A DNA stretch of 64,000 nucleotides from Moniliophthora roreri (taxonomy: Eukaryota > Basidiomycota > Agaricomycetes > Agaricales > Marasmiaceae): contig LATX02000189.1 in NCBI GenBank assembly GCA_001466705.2, positions 558,001-622,000 on the forward strand. The letters are read 5' to 3'. A program made the position numbers and the translations under genes. Positions within the stretch are counted from its first letter, which is position 1. Each line of letters opens with the position of its first letter. Positions 12,505-24,270 of the stretch are shown piece after piece. Below the pieces are notes generated by a model. That model did no database searches, was not told the origin of the DNA, and saw only the letters and a list, made by a program, of their open reading frames with translations.

Positions 12505-12892
12505 AGAAATGCTCCCTCCCATCTTGGACTCATCTTGTTATTCTGATATGTATTTGTTATTATCTTGCTTCTTCTTGACGAGAATCTCCCCCCCTCTAAA
12601 ATCTCTTGGATGTACCTGTATACAAACCGTGTACCCTTGAACGATGAACCTGCTGCATTCTAGTATCACCGTAGTTCTACTATTTCACGTCGTATCTAAT
12701 GGTTTCTTTTTGTATCTTGTCTCAGTCGATGATCTACCCGTACATAGTTACCATACTTACTCTCAACAATGACCATGTTACTGTAACGACACGTTCGTAT
12801 GCGAGTGTCTTTCTTGGAGCTTGAAGTTTGATCCTTACATTCCTTTATTTTGCGCATACGTGTTTAATCTGCTACATTACTTTGTGGTTTGC
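12505..12892. other. Convergent 3' intergenic region
   Basis: T-rich spacer between the ends of the checkpoint gene and N-myristoyltransferase. No gene, repeat or RNA structure was seen. Confidence 0.6.
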
Positions 12893-15052
12893 TCAAACCA
12901 TCACGATTCCAACCCCCTTTCCTCTAGGCACACCATCTACTGACTGTACACCAGCAAGAGGCGCCGTACGCCAGTTATACAGGTAGAAATTGAGCATGCC
13001 ATCTCCCTTTCCGAACTATGAGAGGCGTGTCAGGTAACATCCCAAGCCAGACAACGATTCCCGTACCTTCAAATCGTCTAGTATCGGTACATTATCCATC
13101 ATCGTCAATGCGTTAAAGACGTCAAAGTCGGCGTTGCGAGCGACAATCAACGCATCACCGACGAGATCTTTCAGTCGCTTCTTCAAGAGACCCTCCTCTT
13201 CTGCCCGTGGTTTGAATGCGGTGTCGGTGGCGTAATAGTATAGGTAAGCTGCTTCCAAGGTCGAGTATTTGACATTATTGATGATGGTAGAGGGCAGTGA
13301 GTAGAACGAGAAAAAGTCTGTGACCTTGTGCGTTGTAAGGTCCTGCAGGTGTTGGTCAGGCGCTGTGATATAAGCATCGGTCGACTCTGGACACACCTCG
13401 ACAACATAGGTCCAAGTAACCTGACCCTCCCTTCGCCACTGCGTTTCTCCGGGTGCCTTACCCTTGCCTATCAAGAAGTGATGGCTCACTTCCTCTGGGG
13501 TCATAATAGGTACCATATCGAAACGTTCCATGTACCTGGAAAAGAGCTGTGCTACCTCAGGTACGTCCTTCTCCTCCATTTCTCGAAGACCAGCTAAGGA
13601 GAATCGGTCAGGAAGTTTGTTGGCGTTGATCATTCGATTCAGGGTCATATGGCGTGGAACGAATGAAAATTTGACGTCGACGAGTTTGGCGACTTGAAGA
13701 GAGCGGTGGTAGTACCTGGGTGAAATTGAATAAGCACCAATAAATGATTTGTACTGGATCCGGACTTACTGGCATACTGAGACAGGCGTTGGAATTACAA
13801 CTCCAGCGGTGTATACGGCCTGGAAGATACCCTTCAAGTGTACTTGCCTTGTCACTTCCTTGATGAGAACCGGTGCTAAGCGTTTAGATCGAAGTTTCTT
13901 GTGAACGCAAAGATAGTTGATCTCGGCAGCCATAAATTGGCTTGACCATATGAGTGAGACCGAAACGGACCAGGGATTAAAGGAGAGAGCTTACTGTTTC
14001 CTTGCTCTGATCAGTAAGGGGACACCAGATATGAATGCAACGAGTTTCTTGTTCGACTTGACTCGGACACCGACATGCCATTCTTTGAAATAGCCAGGGG
14101 GTTGCAGAGCCCTTGTTGGCGGGATATGAGACTACTATAGGCGGAGGTGCTGCGAAATCAGCTTACCATTCCAAGAACTGTGCGCTGTACTTGAATCGGA
14201 AACTCGCGTCATCGTCCTCCACATAGTTCAAGGATAGTAGATCATAGACTTCCTTGCTCTTGAAACAAGTCAAGCTTGATTCTAGTGGGACGAGAAGGAG
14301 TAGTAGTAATACCTGATTGGGATCATTAATGTCTATCGTCGTCCATTCGTAGTCCTTTGGTAGCAAGTATGGCTCCTGTCGTACTTGCTCTCTCGGTTTT
14401 GAAGGTTCGATATACCCATCATCAATCGGAGGACCTTCGCCTATGTGCAGGGAGGATTGAGCTAAGCGAATATCGGACCTACACTTGAGGATGTACCTAA
14501 TTGCGGAACGGGTTGTGTACCCCAGAACTAGAGAGTAAATCAGGAGACGCGTTCTACACAGCTGGAAAAAAAGATACTCGCCTTGTGTTCTCCCATTTGT
14601 TTCTTATTGATACCTCCTATTCCAGCCTTTCCCTTGACCACATCCATTATCTTCATGTGTTCTAATGCCTGACGAACATTTTCTTCATTTGCAAGTGCAC
14701 CTCCCTCTCCGCCCTCTGCCTTTACTGTCTCCAATACTCTGTCCACGACCTCTTGGGGTATCTCTTTGTTTCCAGTCAATGTATTTAGAACCTTGAGAGC
14801 TTTGGATTTCTTCTTCTTTTTCTTCTTGCTGGAAGAAGAAGATTGTGCAGAGGTTGAAGGTACTTGTTCATTGTGCTCTTCGTCTTGGTCTTCATGGCCG
14901 TCCGAGTCCTGGGTTGTGTCGATGACCTGGTCGATTTCTGTTGATTGGGATGAGGACATGGATGATGACAGCAATTTTTGGCAACGGTCACGGTACTCTT
15001 GACAGCCTTGACAGAAATATTGCATGTTACGGCACATCCCTTTACACCTCAT
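12893..15052 (-). CDS. NMT1: Glycylpeptide N-tetradecanoyltransferase (N-myristoyltransferase)
   Basis: Attaches myristate from myristoyl-CoA to N-terminal glycines of proteins such as Arf GTPases. The spliced protein shows [11 protein letters not shown], the [12 protein letters not shown] block, [18 protein letters not shown], the acyl-CoA-binding region [20 protein letters not shown] and [20 protein letters not shown]. The last exon encodes [17 protein letters not shown] and stops at 12893-12895; the C-terminal catalytic region is therefore complete. An intron joins VPILDDLK to this exon. The N-terminal region is polar, with a long lysine tract (KKKKKKKSK) as in other family members. The first ATG (15052, A at -3) gives a Cys-rich 31-residue leader; the next ATG at 14959 has a weaker context (T at -3). 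Confidence 0.95.
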
Positions 15053-15160
15053 TCTCTACCTCATTCCATCTCGTCCGTCTTGCCCAGTCGCTCTTTTATA
15101 TCAATTGTCACTCGTTTCAGCTACCCTCCGAATACCCAAATAATAAAATTCCAAAAAGAA
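15053..15160. promoter_or_regulatory. Short divergent promoter, NMT1 / membrane protein
   Basis: Only 108 bp separate the two start codons, so both core promoters must sit here or overlap the 5' leaders. It is pyrimidine-rich near NMT1 and A-rich before the right-hand ATG. No classic TATA box was found. Confidence 0.5.
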
Positions 15161-16961
15161 ATGTCTCTTCTTCGTCGACAAGCTCACCGCAAAATTGTGG
15201 CGCGAGACGTGTTGGTCAACAAGCGTCAAACGGGCTTTACTCCTACTGCCCAATTTTCAAGCCAGCAGGCCCAGTCGACTACAACGTCTACTTCAGCTAC
15301 GACTCGTAAGTATCGATTCTTCCTTTTTTTTAAAAAAATTGTATCTGACAATAGTACTCATCCTGTACAGAGCCGACAACCACGCCAGCAGCACCGACTA
15401 CCCCCACGACGCCCACAACACACACAACACCCACAACACCCACGACGTCCTCAACGTCAACGTCGACGACAAGCAACACAGCGGTCACCACACCTACCAC
15501 GACGACTACTAGTAGCACAACTCCATTGATCCCGCCACTCATTTCTATATCGACGTCGTCTACTTCTACATCCTCTACATTAGTCACCACTCCTACTACC
15601 CCGAACACTCCTACCATCGTGAATCAACCCCAGAATGGTGCTAATGATAATCCAACCCCCACTACCCAAGCAAGGCAGCAGCTAACTGAATTCGTTACTG
15701 CATCACGCTCAGTACCTTCCTCGGTACCGAGCGTTTCCGCGTCTGGGTCCCCAGAAAGCAGTGGGTCTAGTGGAAAGACTGGTAGTATTGCTGGCGGGAT
15801 ATTCGGTGCAGTCGTCGGTCTCGTGGCCATCTGTGTCTTTGTCTCGTTCATCCTGGTAAGCAAATCTTGTCCAGCCCGTGCGTAATAGCCAGACTAAACC
15901 TGAACATTCAGCGTCGATACCGCAAACGTAACCTTGAACGCGAGGCCTCTCACTTTGACGCAGGAGATTTCCGTCGTTCTGCGGTCATGTTGGGTGATTC
16001 ACAGTCTGAAAAGCGTGGGCATACTCCTCGACCCCCGAGCATGGTTGAACGAAGGATGCAACACACTCCCATGTCGACATACAGTTTTACATATAGTCAG
16101 GAAGGTTCGCAGGCTGGATATGGCGCTACACAGCAGGCACAATACCCACAACAAGCGTATTACGGACAGCAGTACAACGCATTGTCTCCTCCCAACTCAG
16201 CCAATCCACTTATGCACAACAGTCCGTCGCCCTTCTCACCCGGCCCAGTCTCGCCCACGTCTAGTTACATGGATTACGGCAATGTTGGGCCAGCACCAGG
16301 ACAGTATCTCACCAGAAGCAACTCGGGTGGTTCGCAAGGCACCAGGCGCTTGTCTGCTATATCTATAGCACAGAGTCTCCACAATCCGCATCCCCCTAGC
16401 CCGCAGCTTGCCAACGCAATACTCAGCCCAACCAACGAATACATCGATGCGACTCGCTCGAGCGTTACGCCCTACCAGGAGGCTCAGTATGCTGCTATCA
16501 CTCAGCAACTGAACTTTGCTCCTCCACAAGCACCCTCACCGGTTGTAGACAAACCTCGTCGCAGTTCTGTCAACAGCGAGTTTGACACTCGTGTGCTCGA
16601 TTTCCCCGCCCCGCCGCCCTCGCCTTCGCCCTCATCGTCTGCCCACACGGTGCCTCCAACCCTGCCAGAGATTCGTGTTGAATCTAGGGATTCGTCTGAT
16701 TTCTCGGCTTCAGTCACGAGCGGTGTTGCTGCTGCAAAGGAAAAGGGTACTACTGAGGTGACCCCGAGCCCGTTAAATACCAGTGTCGCGAAGGCGACCG
16801 AGTCGAAGGAGCCTTCGTCGCCTTCGTCGCCTGCTTCTCCTTCCTCATCTCATCCGTCGCCACTTGTCCCTGGTACAACGGCTCGACCTGCACTCTCTGC
16901 CAATGCGGACAAGCGACCAGACACAGTATATGAAGATGGTGATGCATATGGTGGAATGTAA
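15161..16961 (+). CDS. Thr/Ser-rich single-pass membrane protein, unknown function
   Basis: Begins MSLLRRQAHRK after an A-rich leader. A first intron follows the TTSTSATT stretch and ends near 15369. The external part is dominated by PTTPTT and STSTS low-complexity sequence. One membrane span follows (GSIAGGIFGAVVGLVAICVF), interrupted just after it by an intron ending near 15911, then a basic stop-transfer RRYRKRNLERE and a long Pro/Ser/Gln-rich cytosolic tail ending at 16961. The architecture matches that of many basidiomycete putative wall-stress sensors and resembles the gene at 6696-8549, though direct homology is not evident. No enzymatic domain was seen. Function is not assigned. Confidence 0.8.
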
Positions 16962-17412
16962 ACCAACAATTGGAGCTCTGGAGTTTCAAGGAAGGAATGA
17001 TACCATAAATATATAGCTCTTGGGCTCTTGAGAGAGCGGCAAATGGACCGGACAGTTTTCAGTCTAACATACATTCGGACGCACATAGATTTTTCTCTTC
17101 TCTTTTACCTTACGTTCAACCTTATGCCTTATTGCAGAGACTTTTCTTGAGTTACGATTGAATGAGTTGGAATACATCTACGCGTACGGTCTGCAACTTG
17201 TCATATTCCGTTGGTAATTACTCGTTAATGTCCTGGCAAAAGTGTCTGAAGAAGTGGAGAATGAACTCTGAATGCTAGCATTAGTATGCACAAATTTCAT
17301 CCTTCCAACTTGAAGCTTGAAGCCCGGTATTCAAAAGATGTAAATTGTAGGAGATTGAAAGTGGATGAATACTATACACATTCAAAAACTAAAAGTGAAC
17401 ATCGCCTATACT
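16962..17412. other. Intergenic, convergent
   Basis: AT-rich 451-bp spacer between the membrane-protein gene and the F-box pseudogene. Nothing recognisable beyond probable 3' untranslated sequence. Confidence 0.5.
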
Positions 17413-19037
17413 TTAGCTCAGTGACTCGTCGAGAGCCCTGGTATAAACCCTTAGCCCGTCCAGTTCTTCTCCCACAACCGACATATCAACCATGACTGTG
17501 CTCTTGGGGTTGATGATCACAGTGAGAGACTCTAATTTCTTGACCGTATCCCTGCACCGAACTCGCCTCGATCGAAGCAAAGCCATGAGTTGGCCCGGAT
17601 CCCCACACCAAGGATCATCGGGAAAACGTAGAGCGAGGGAGACCAAGTTGGGCAACATATCATGTCCATCATCTGAAATATTGGAGGCCAACGGCATGAG
17701 GTCTTCCAGAAATTCATCGTCGAGCACGGGCTTCCCATAGCGGGCATCCATGATGGTAAGATCGGTAATTGTAGGCAGGTGAAACAGACAGTCTCCTAAA
17801 ATGCGTTGATTATTGGAGCAGTTGATGAGGCACAAAGTGGTAACCGCAGGAGGGCTCGAGCGCAACACAAACTCGTAAAAGATGTCGTCGAAAAGCCACA
17901 TCCGATCATGAGCAAAATCCTCGATACGGAGATACGACACTCGGGGTAGTTCAATCCGCTCTAGAATCCATGGACCCTGCAAATGTAGTGATACTAATTG
18001 CGAAGTCACTATAGCATCCGGGTCATCCGGGTCATCCCAAGATCTATGGACTGCGCGCTGAGCGACATAAGGTTACTACATTGCTCCAGAACGCCGAGTA
18101 GGTGTAGGTGCTCAACGCATGTCATCTCCAGGGTAGTCAGGGAGTTACAGTTAAGGTCACGCGAGAGAGCTGTATCGTCTGACAGTTTGAGCTCACGCAG
18201 TCGCGGAGCATTCAAATTGTAGGTATATATCCACGGTTCCCTTTCATCACCAAAGAGATCGTGGATGCGCTCGATGGAAAGAGATTCGAGTAGGGGTAAG
18301 GAAGCGGGGAGACGGTGGTGCTCGCTGTATGGTATGCGGAGTTTGACACTTCTCCATCGATGAGCGCGCCTCACTAGCGCGTCCAAAACATAACGATGAT
18401 GGATGTACTGAGATTGAAGCTCATACTCGCTAGCAGGGGTGCGTACTGAAATATCGAGAGGTTTTGATCCGGACCTATCCAAGAAGAGACGCGTAAGGCT
18501 GGTCATCCTACGGGCGATAGATGTATTACATCGATGTTCAAAGTGGAGGATGATACGGACCACAGACGAGGATCAGAAAGCACTATTGCACGCCACTGTG
18601 AGCAGACGTGGCTTAGGATAACTTGAAGGGTGATATGGCGATTCCAAGGGGTGAAGTTCAGTTCCTCGTCTGTTTCAGCGTTTTCCCAGCAGCCTGTGAA
18701 TATGATTGAGGGGAGCTCGGATGGGAGTCGTCGAATATTCGTTTTAGTTATTCCACTAAACTGTCGAACGAGTCGGGAAAGCTCGATGGTGACGATTTTC
18801 AACTGTTTTGGTCACTACACGCAACCGATGAACCAATTCTCCTAGATCCTCAGCTCCGGCCTGAGCCTCTTGTAGCATGCTGCTGAGCATAGAGAGTTCA
18901 TGGTCCTGTGGAATATGATTTCCAGGATGGCAAAGCAAATAATGTTTTATGGGATCGTAGATTGTGGTATGTTCTTCAAACAGGAGCTGACGGAGACGCG
19001 GTGTAGTATTCGCGTGGTATGTGAAATTGGAAGCCAT
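17413..19037 (-). pseudogene. F-box/LRR protein, broken by three frameshifts
   Basis: Three reading frames together spell a typical agaric F-box protein: start MASNFTYHANTTPRLRQLL at 19037, a coiled helix, the F-box (RRLPSELPSIIFTGCWEN, then HVCSQWRAIVLSDPRLW), FLDRSGSKPLDISVRT, and leucine-rich segments down to the stop at 17413. The frame changes near 18805 (an AAAA run; one base fewer restores frame), near 18545-18560 just after DPRLW, and near 18010-18030 at a 9-bp tandem repeat. None can be mended by a plausible intron: the candidates are 18-31 bp or give the wrong phase. Intact F-box proteins recruit substrates to SCF ubiquitin ligases. Neighbouring genes read cleanly, so sequencing error is less likely than decay, though not excluded. 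Confidence 0.75.
18015..18038. repeat. 9-bp tandem repeat at a frameshift site
   Basis: The unit CATCCGGGT is repeated about 2.6 times inside the F-box pseudogene. It lies where the reading frame switches, although a 9-bp unit alone would not change frame. Confidence 0.7.
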
Positions 19038-19456
19038 CTGGGTACAAAGACACCATCAGGCGCTGAAGTGACACTTTCGAATGGACTCGCCTTTCTGTAG
19101 CAAAATTTCGCGGTTTGTGGACCGAAGAGAGCTGCGTTGTACTTAGACTTGTCTAGCCAGGACATCCGGTGGCGGTGAGGGCGATTTCCTATTGTGTTTA
19201 GTCGAGAAACTCTCCTTATGCTCCAATAGCTGGCCGTTGTAACAAGATCGAGCAGAATACATGCTGCGGGCTAGGTTCCTTGTAGAATTTTTCCAACACA
19301 GCGCTTACTCTGCAGCTCGAGAAAGCCCTTTTCTATTCTTCATTACCTTACCGGCATGTGCATCTCCTTTACCCAACCTAGAGTCTCAAGCCTCAGATTT
19401 ACATAACGTGAGAAGTACTTGCAGAGTCAGCCAACGTTTCTACATGTTTCTACATA
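19038..19456. other. Intergenic between two F-box genes
   Basis: This spacer is the upstream region of the F-box pseudogene and downstream region of the next F-box gene. No gene or repeat was recognised. Confidence 0.5.
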
Positions 19457-21289
19457 TTAATACCGTTCAATTGGGTGTGGCATCCCAGAAGTGACAGTAA
19501 CATTGACCATATGAGGCGGCTCTCCTCCAGTCACCGATGTGTCGTAAATTGAACGCCAATCCACATCCACACCACTCTGTTTCAACCTCTCGGCTTTAAT
19601 CAGCTCTTCAGCTGGAAGTGAAGAATTCCTGAAAGTGTCCGGCTGAAATGTGGTCCTCAATGATTTCAGCTTCGCGATTTCCGAATTTCGACCAGGCTGA
19701 GCTCGTGCCTGTGCAAAAGAAACCAACGCGTCTATATGGACAAGTTCGCATTGTCTGATCGAGACCGCGGCTAGGAGCGGACACAGAACTTCGTCGGTCG
19801 ATAATGACGATGGGGTAAGAGCCCGGAAGAGGTCGGTGGTAAGGGTCGTAGGCAGCGGCTCTGGTATTACCAGGTCACTTGCGGTCACGTACGGAGATGG
19901 TTGGATGGTATCAGTCAAATGAAGTTTGGTTAAGAAAGGCATGCATCGCAAGCAGTCAATCAACGCCTTGTCCGATAATCGGACATCGAGGTCAAGAAAT
20001 GAAATGCGGCAATTGGATCGCAACAGCAGGCCCATGAACGGCACCTCCTCCATACAAGAGTCATCGACGGGGCTCGTGAGGATGGAAAGAGAGAGATGGG
20101 ACAACGCGGGAGTTGTAATGGTGTTAAAGAAAAATCTCCACTTGTCAAGCGAGGGACTCATAACAGGATAATTGATACCGAGGCGTAAGTTGAGCTCAGT
20201 GAGATGGGGCCATGTCTGTGTCTCCAAATGCACAATTTGGAAGTCGTTCGCCGAGGTCATGAAAAGATCCATTGTACATTTGCGTAGAGACTGACATGTC
20301 TGAGCGATTCGATGAATTATCTCCACCAGGTTGGTGACAGACATGGGAGTGACCGATGGGCAAATAGCGAGCTCCGTCAGTTCGTCCCAGCGAATCGGTA
20401 GGGTGAACGGGTCAACCCTTTCGTACCGAAGGTGCAGTACTCGGAGTGATGACGCACGAGTGATATTGAGTAATGCGTAGTCCGAGTTGTCCCCGGCCGA
20501 AGTCCCCCAGGGAGACGCAAAATCGTGTCCATTGCTCTCCAAGGAGAGGAACTCCAAAAGAGGTACATCGCTGGTCTTCAAATTCCGGAAGGATGCTAAA
20601 ATCTCAACCGGAAAACCCTTCAGGTTAAGAGCTTTACACTGAGACGAATAACGGATCAAAAGATTAAACATGGGGGAGTACATGCTTATCAGCTCGTCTC
20701 TTGCCCTTCGAGGTATTGGTACCGGACTAGACGGATTGAAATATGAGATGGACACGGGAACGGACCGAGCCCTCTCCAGCCAAAGCTGCAACCCTTCTTT
20801 CCGTGAGTAAAATATTGAACGAAAATCAGCATCCATACGATATCCAACAAAGGTCGGAAAGACGAAATGAACTGCTCTCCAGAGGCGGGGTGTGGTAAGC
20901 GCAATTTCGCGCCATGGACGGCAGATGGTAGTCAGCAACAGCGGTGCTTCCGCAATGCTGCACACAGGAAGTCGATCCGTAGGAAGGCAATGCAGAAATA
21001 TCTCCGAAACGATGTCTCTAGGGATTCTTCGAGCAGGAGATAGCAAAGCGTGGTGACCATCGATAAAGTTCTGAAGTTTGTCTCGTTTGGCCTGAAGTTG
21101 TATTATCTCTTCGTTTAACAATCGAACTTGTTCCTCTGGTTTAGAAATGATTTTCCTTATTTCGTGAAGCTCGTCGGGAGAAGGAGCATAATTAGTTTGG
21201 AGGAGATGGTTGAACGGGGATTGACTGGAACTCTAAATATTATGCACGTCATTTTCAGCTATGCAAGAGAAAAGTTGACCACGCACCAT
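19457..21289 (-). CDS. F-box/LRR protein, apparently intact
   Basis: Likely substrate receptor of an SCF ubiquitin ligase. The long open frame ends at 19457 and reads upstream to 21232, where an in-frame TAG appears. That TAG is the end of an intron: an ATG at 21287-21289 is followed at once by a GTGCGT donor, and removing 21233-21286 (54 nt) joins ATG to AGT in phase, giving MSSSQSPFNHLLQ. The protein (about 592 residues) has a coiled coil (EEIIQLQAKRDKLQNFI), an F-box (RRIPRDIVSEIFLHCLP with ICRPWREIALTTPRLW) and repeated leucine-rich segments such as LLLRSNCRISFLDLDVRL. A TATATA sequence near 21419 could be the core promoter. The decayed copy at 46800 keeps the same start and intron. Confidence 0.8.
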
Positions 21290-22026
21290 CCAATCCAATA
21301 TATCTCTGAGTAACAATCAAATGGGAGAAACTGTCGTTTTGAGAAATGCGATGAAGATCCAGCTTTCAGAAAGGCGCTCAGACCTTGAGAATGTTTAGAC
21401 TGAGATTCCCACAGACCATATATAGACAGTTGCAAATTCGAGGTTATACTCTATTTTACATACTCCATCTATCCTAATAATACCACGAATCATGTCAAGA
21501 CATTGCTTGATTCAGGACGCCGTTGCCTCGTAGGGTTCATGCCTTTGCCGGCATGAAATTGGTTGACTTGTTCCTTGCTTTTTTATGATTCAAAATGAGT
21601 AGACTAGCGAGGAACAAAGCCGGAAAGCCATACCGAATCATTGTGGCCCCCGTCGTCCCCGGATCCAGTAGAGACGAAGCCTACATCCCCGTTATCCGTC
21701 AGAACCTCGGTAGGTTGAGATATCTGCGGAAGGCAATCAACTATCTTGCTGGTGGCTTTCATCACGAAACGCCTACCTTGTCGAAGTTCGATGTAATATC
21801 ATAGGTGCTCATCCTTCGGAAGTGAATATTGCACATGCGTGAATTTTCCGTCGAGAAACGAGGTCCTAGCTCCCTGAAATTGAGCCTGTGGCAGGCGTAA
21901 AGACCAACGTTGCTATCAAATGCTCTAATCTTACGTCGCAAGTAATGAGTTTGCATATACTGCCTCGAAATATTAGAATTTGGATTGTGGCATAAATGGG
22001 ATCCAAACAAAACTTACAGTTCCCAT
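21290..22026. other. Intergenic
   Basis: Upstream region of the F-box gene (possible TATA near 21419) and 3' flank of the DUF6534-like gene. Short open frames here have no recognisable content. Confidence 0.5.
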
Positions 22027-23552
22027 TTACTTGAAAAATTGAGAAGTAAAGGAGGTTACTCCGTTGGTATATAGACTAGGGTAGGGTTCAGACTGGCTGC
22101 TTCGGTGAAAGTAGACGATTATCGTACCAGGATCAAGACTATAATGCTAATCGCACTGGCAAACCTTATCAGAATGAAGCTGGGTAAGATGGAGCGAAAC
22201 GAAAACCTAGTCAGAATCCCATTGTTGATGGCGAAGAATATGATTCTGTCGATCATCCTCGAGGTTTCGGTACTATTTTTACCGGGTCAGCGTCAACCAT
22301 TTGTTTCGAGAGCTTACTCACTTCCTAATTGGTGAACGACTTATGTGCAAGTAGTAGCAAAGAAACGCTGTGCACAGAACATCCGATGCCACCGCAAAGG
22401 ACAAGGCGCCGACGGTCAGATTCTACATTCCGGTAATGATGTTTCATAAAAGGTCCACTCAAGGACATGTGTTTTCGCACCTTTTCATGCGCACTCGAGG
22501 CAATTGCCTGGAAGGAATGTAGCTCAATGCTGTGGAGTTGTAAGTACATAATTCAGGGTTTCTGGGAGATGAACCATCATACGTATTGACGGCCAACGCT
22601 GACGAGATTTAATCATTTTAATCGCAGAGAAAGGAGTCCCGACGTACCAATTGTAATACCTGATTTCCATGTGGATCAACAAGGCGAATTCTGAAGACAG
22701 GAGATGACACACCAAACTGTGCAGCTTTTAATAAGACCTGATGAACACAGTTAGAGCTACACCATGGCTCAACCACAGGCTCCAGCTCACAATGATGCCG
22801 GGGACATATTTGTTCCTTCCACTGACTGTTACATGTTTAGATTGCAGCGGTTGACATAGGCAGAAGAGCACTTACAGACATAAATTCTACGTGCATAGAA
22901 CAAATGAACGATGACAGTGATCCAGTTCTATATTGATGTAGCTTATGACGAGGTCAATGCCGAGACAAAAAAATCTCACTGTCACGGGCAGAGTCATCTG
23001 TAAAGGTAACCCGAATAAGTCGACCAGACACATGAAGTCAGATATAGAGACCCACGGTTGTAGTCCTTGTAGGATGGCCAAATCCCTGGGGTCAGTTGCA
23101 ATAACCGAGTAACCGAGCACCATACCAGACCGCGCTTGCCCACTCGGATCGGTTGTCGATGTTGAGGACAAAGTAATAATATAGTGCATGCGCATCCAGC
23201 ACCGCATGCACGGTTTCGAGTACGCTGATCGTGATCCATTCAGTTCTCAGTTCACCGGTAACAGTCTTTTCAAACAAATAGCAAACGAACAGCAGGGCTA
23301 TGACCTAAGAATTGTCTGAGAAACTGGGACTACGTGCAGACGAAGGGACTCACGACAACTTTGATCGGTAATGGATCTGTGTACTTGCGGAAGTAATGCC
23401 AGGACTGGAGACAAGTCACACCATACAGCCTTGAAGTTGAGATGGATAGCTTTCAGTACCACCGCAATTCAGAGATTATGTAACACTTACGAGGAAGAGA
23501 CCATGGCGGAGACTAGGTATGCACCGAACGTGTTCTTGATGTCAGGATCCAT
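22027..23552 (-). CDS. DUF6534-like multi-pass membrane protein, many introns
   Basis: No single long frame exists, but exon-sized pieces in order match the basidiomycete DUF6534 family. The start is MDPDIKNTFGAYLVSAMV at 23552. Next come LYGVTCLQSWHYFRKYTDP, VLETVHAVLDAHALYYYFV, NWITVIVHLFYARRIYV, SGRNKYVPGII, VASDVLCTAFLCYYLHISRS, MIDRIIFFAINNGILT and SLYTNGVTSF, with a stop at 22027-22029. Several junctions have clean GTAAGT/AG signals, for example after MVSSS and after ARRIYV. The family has about seven membrane spans and no known function. The stretches near 23285 and 22550-22720 fit less well, so a partly degenerate gene is possible. The start and end are moderately firm; exon boundaries are not. 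Confidence 0.6.
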
Positions 23553-24270
23553 ATAGTTCAATGGACGTCCAGTGGACGTGAAGTCCTTTTAAAGGCCGAG
23601 CCAGTGATCTGGTGAATGATTACTGCTCCTCGTGATATCATCATACTGATCAGTGGCTGCCCACACTGCCAAATCAGACAGGATGTTTGTACACGCGGGA
23701 GACTGGAGTAATTAATGCGGCTGCTCGGCGTTCGGCGATATGAGCTTGAAGGCAAGCTTCTGATTCATGCTAGGTCAGTATGGAATCTCCGAAATGTGGC
23801 TCAGATTAACCAAGGTTCAAACCAGTTTTTCGCTGACGAGATACATGGCAACCCGTGCCCAGGCCTTCGTCCCAGGGAATGCTCGCAAACTCGCATCGGA
23901 GCTCGTAAGGGGCTGCGTTTAACACCCTGCATGCCCTTGTGGAAGGCGCCGTTCCGCATTCCGTATAGTACTCTGTGGCTCGGGCTGGGCGCGCGTCTTG
24001 CTGTTGCTGCCTTTTCCAGTACACAAGTACAAATAAAACCGGTAAAGGAGAAACTGATAAGACGGCAGATAAAACCTTTTCTGCTCAATGTTCAACGTTC
24101 AACAGTGGAAGAGTCCATTTTTCAAGTTCGATATATATACAACGTTCAAGCCGCGATTGCAAACAATCTGTTGCTGCAGGAGGTATTTCCCGAGTCGTCT
24201 AAGCTTCGGCGAAAAGCCTTCTCTTGCTTGATTGATGATAGCTTATAACAAACCTTGATCTCATCCTTCC
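23553..24270. other. Intergenic, divergent
   Basis: About 718 bp between the starts of the DUF6534-like gene and BUD32. An open frame at 23715-24248 (+) has random-looking composition and was not accepted. No repeat was recognised. Confidence 0.5.

Noticed and set aside
21233..21235. In-frame TAG upstream of the F-box gene, taken at first as a nonsense mutation
   Set aside because: It is the last three bases of a good 54-nt intron; splicing restores a phase-0 start, and the paralogue has the same structure.
23814..23824. GGTTCAAACC resembling a tRNA B box
   Set aside because: Flanking bases do not pair into a T arm or acceptor stem, and no proper A box was found.
23715..24248. 177-residue open frame upstream of BUD32
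   Set aside because: Its composition is irregular, with no motif and no conserved feel; probably chance.
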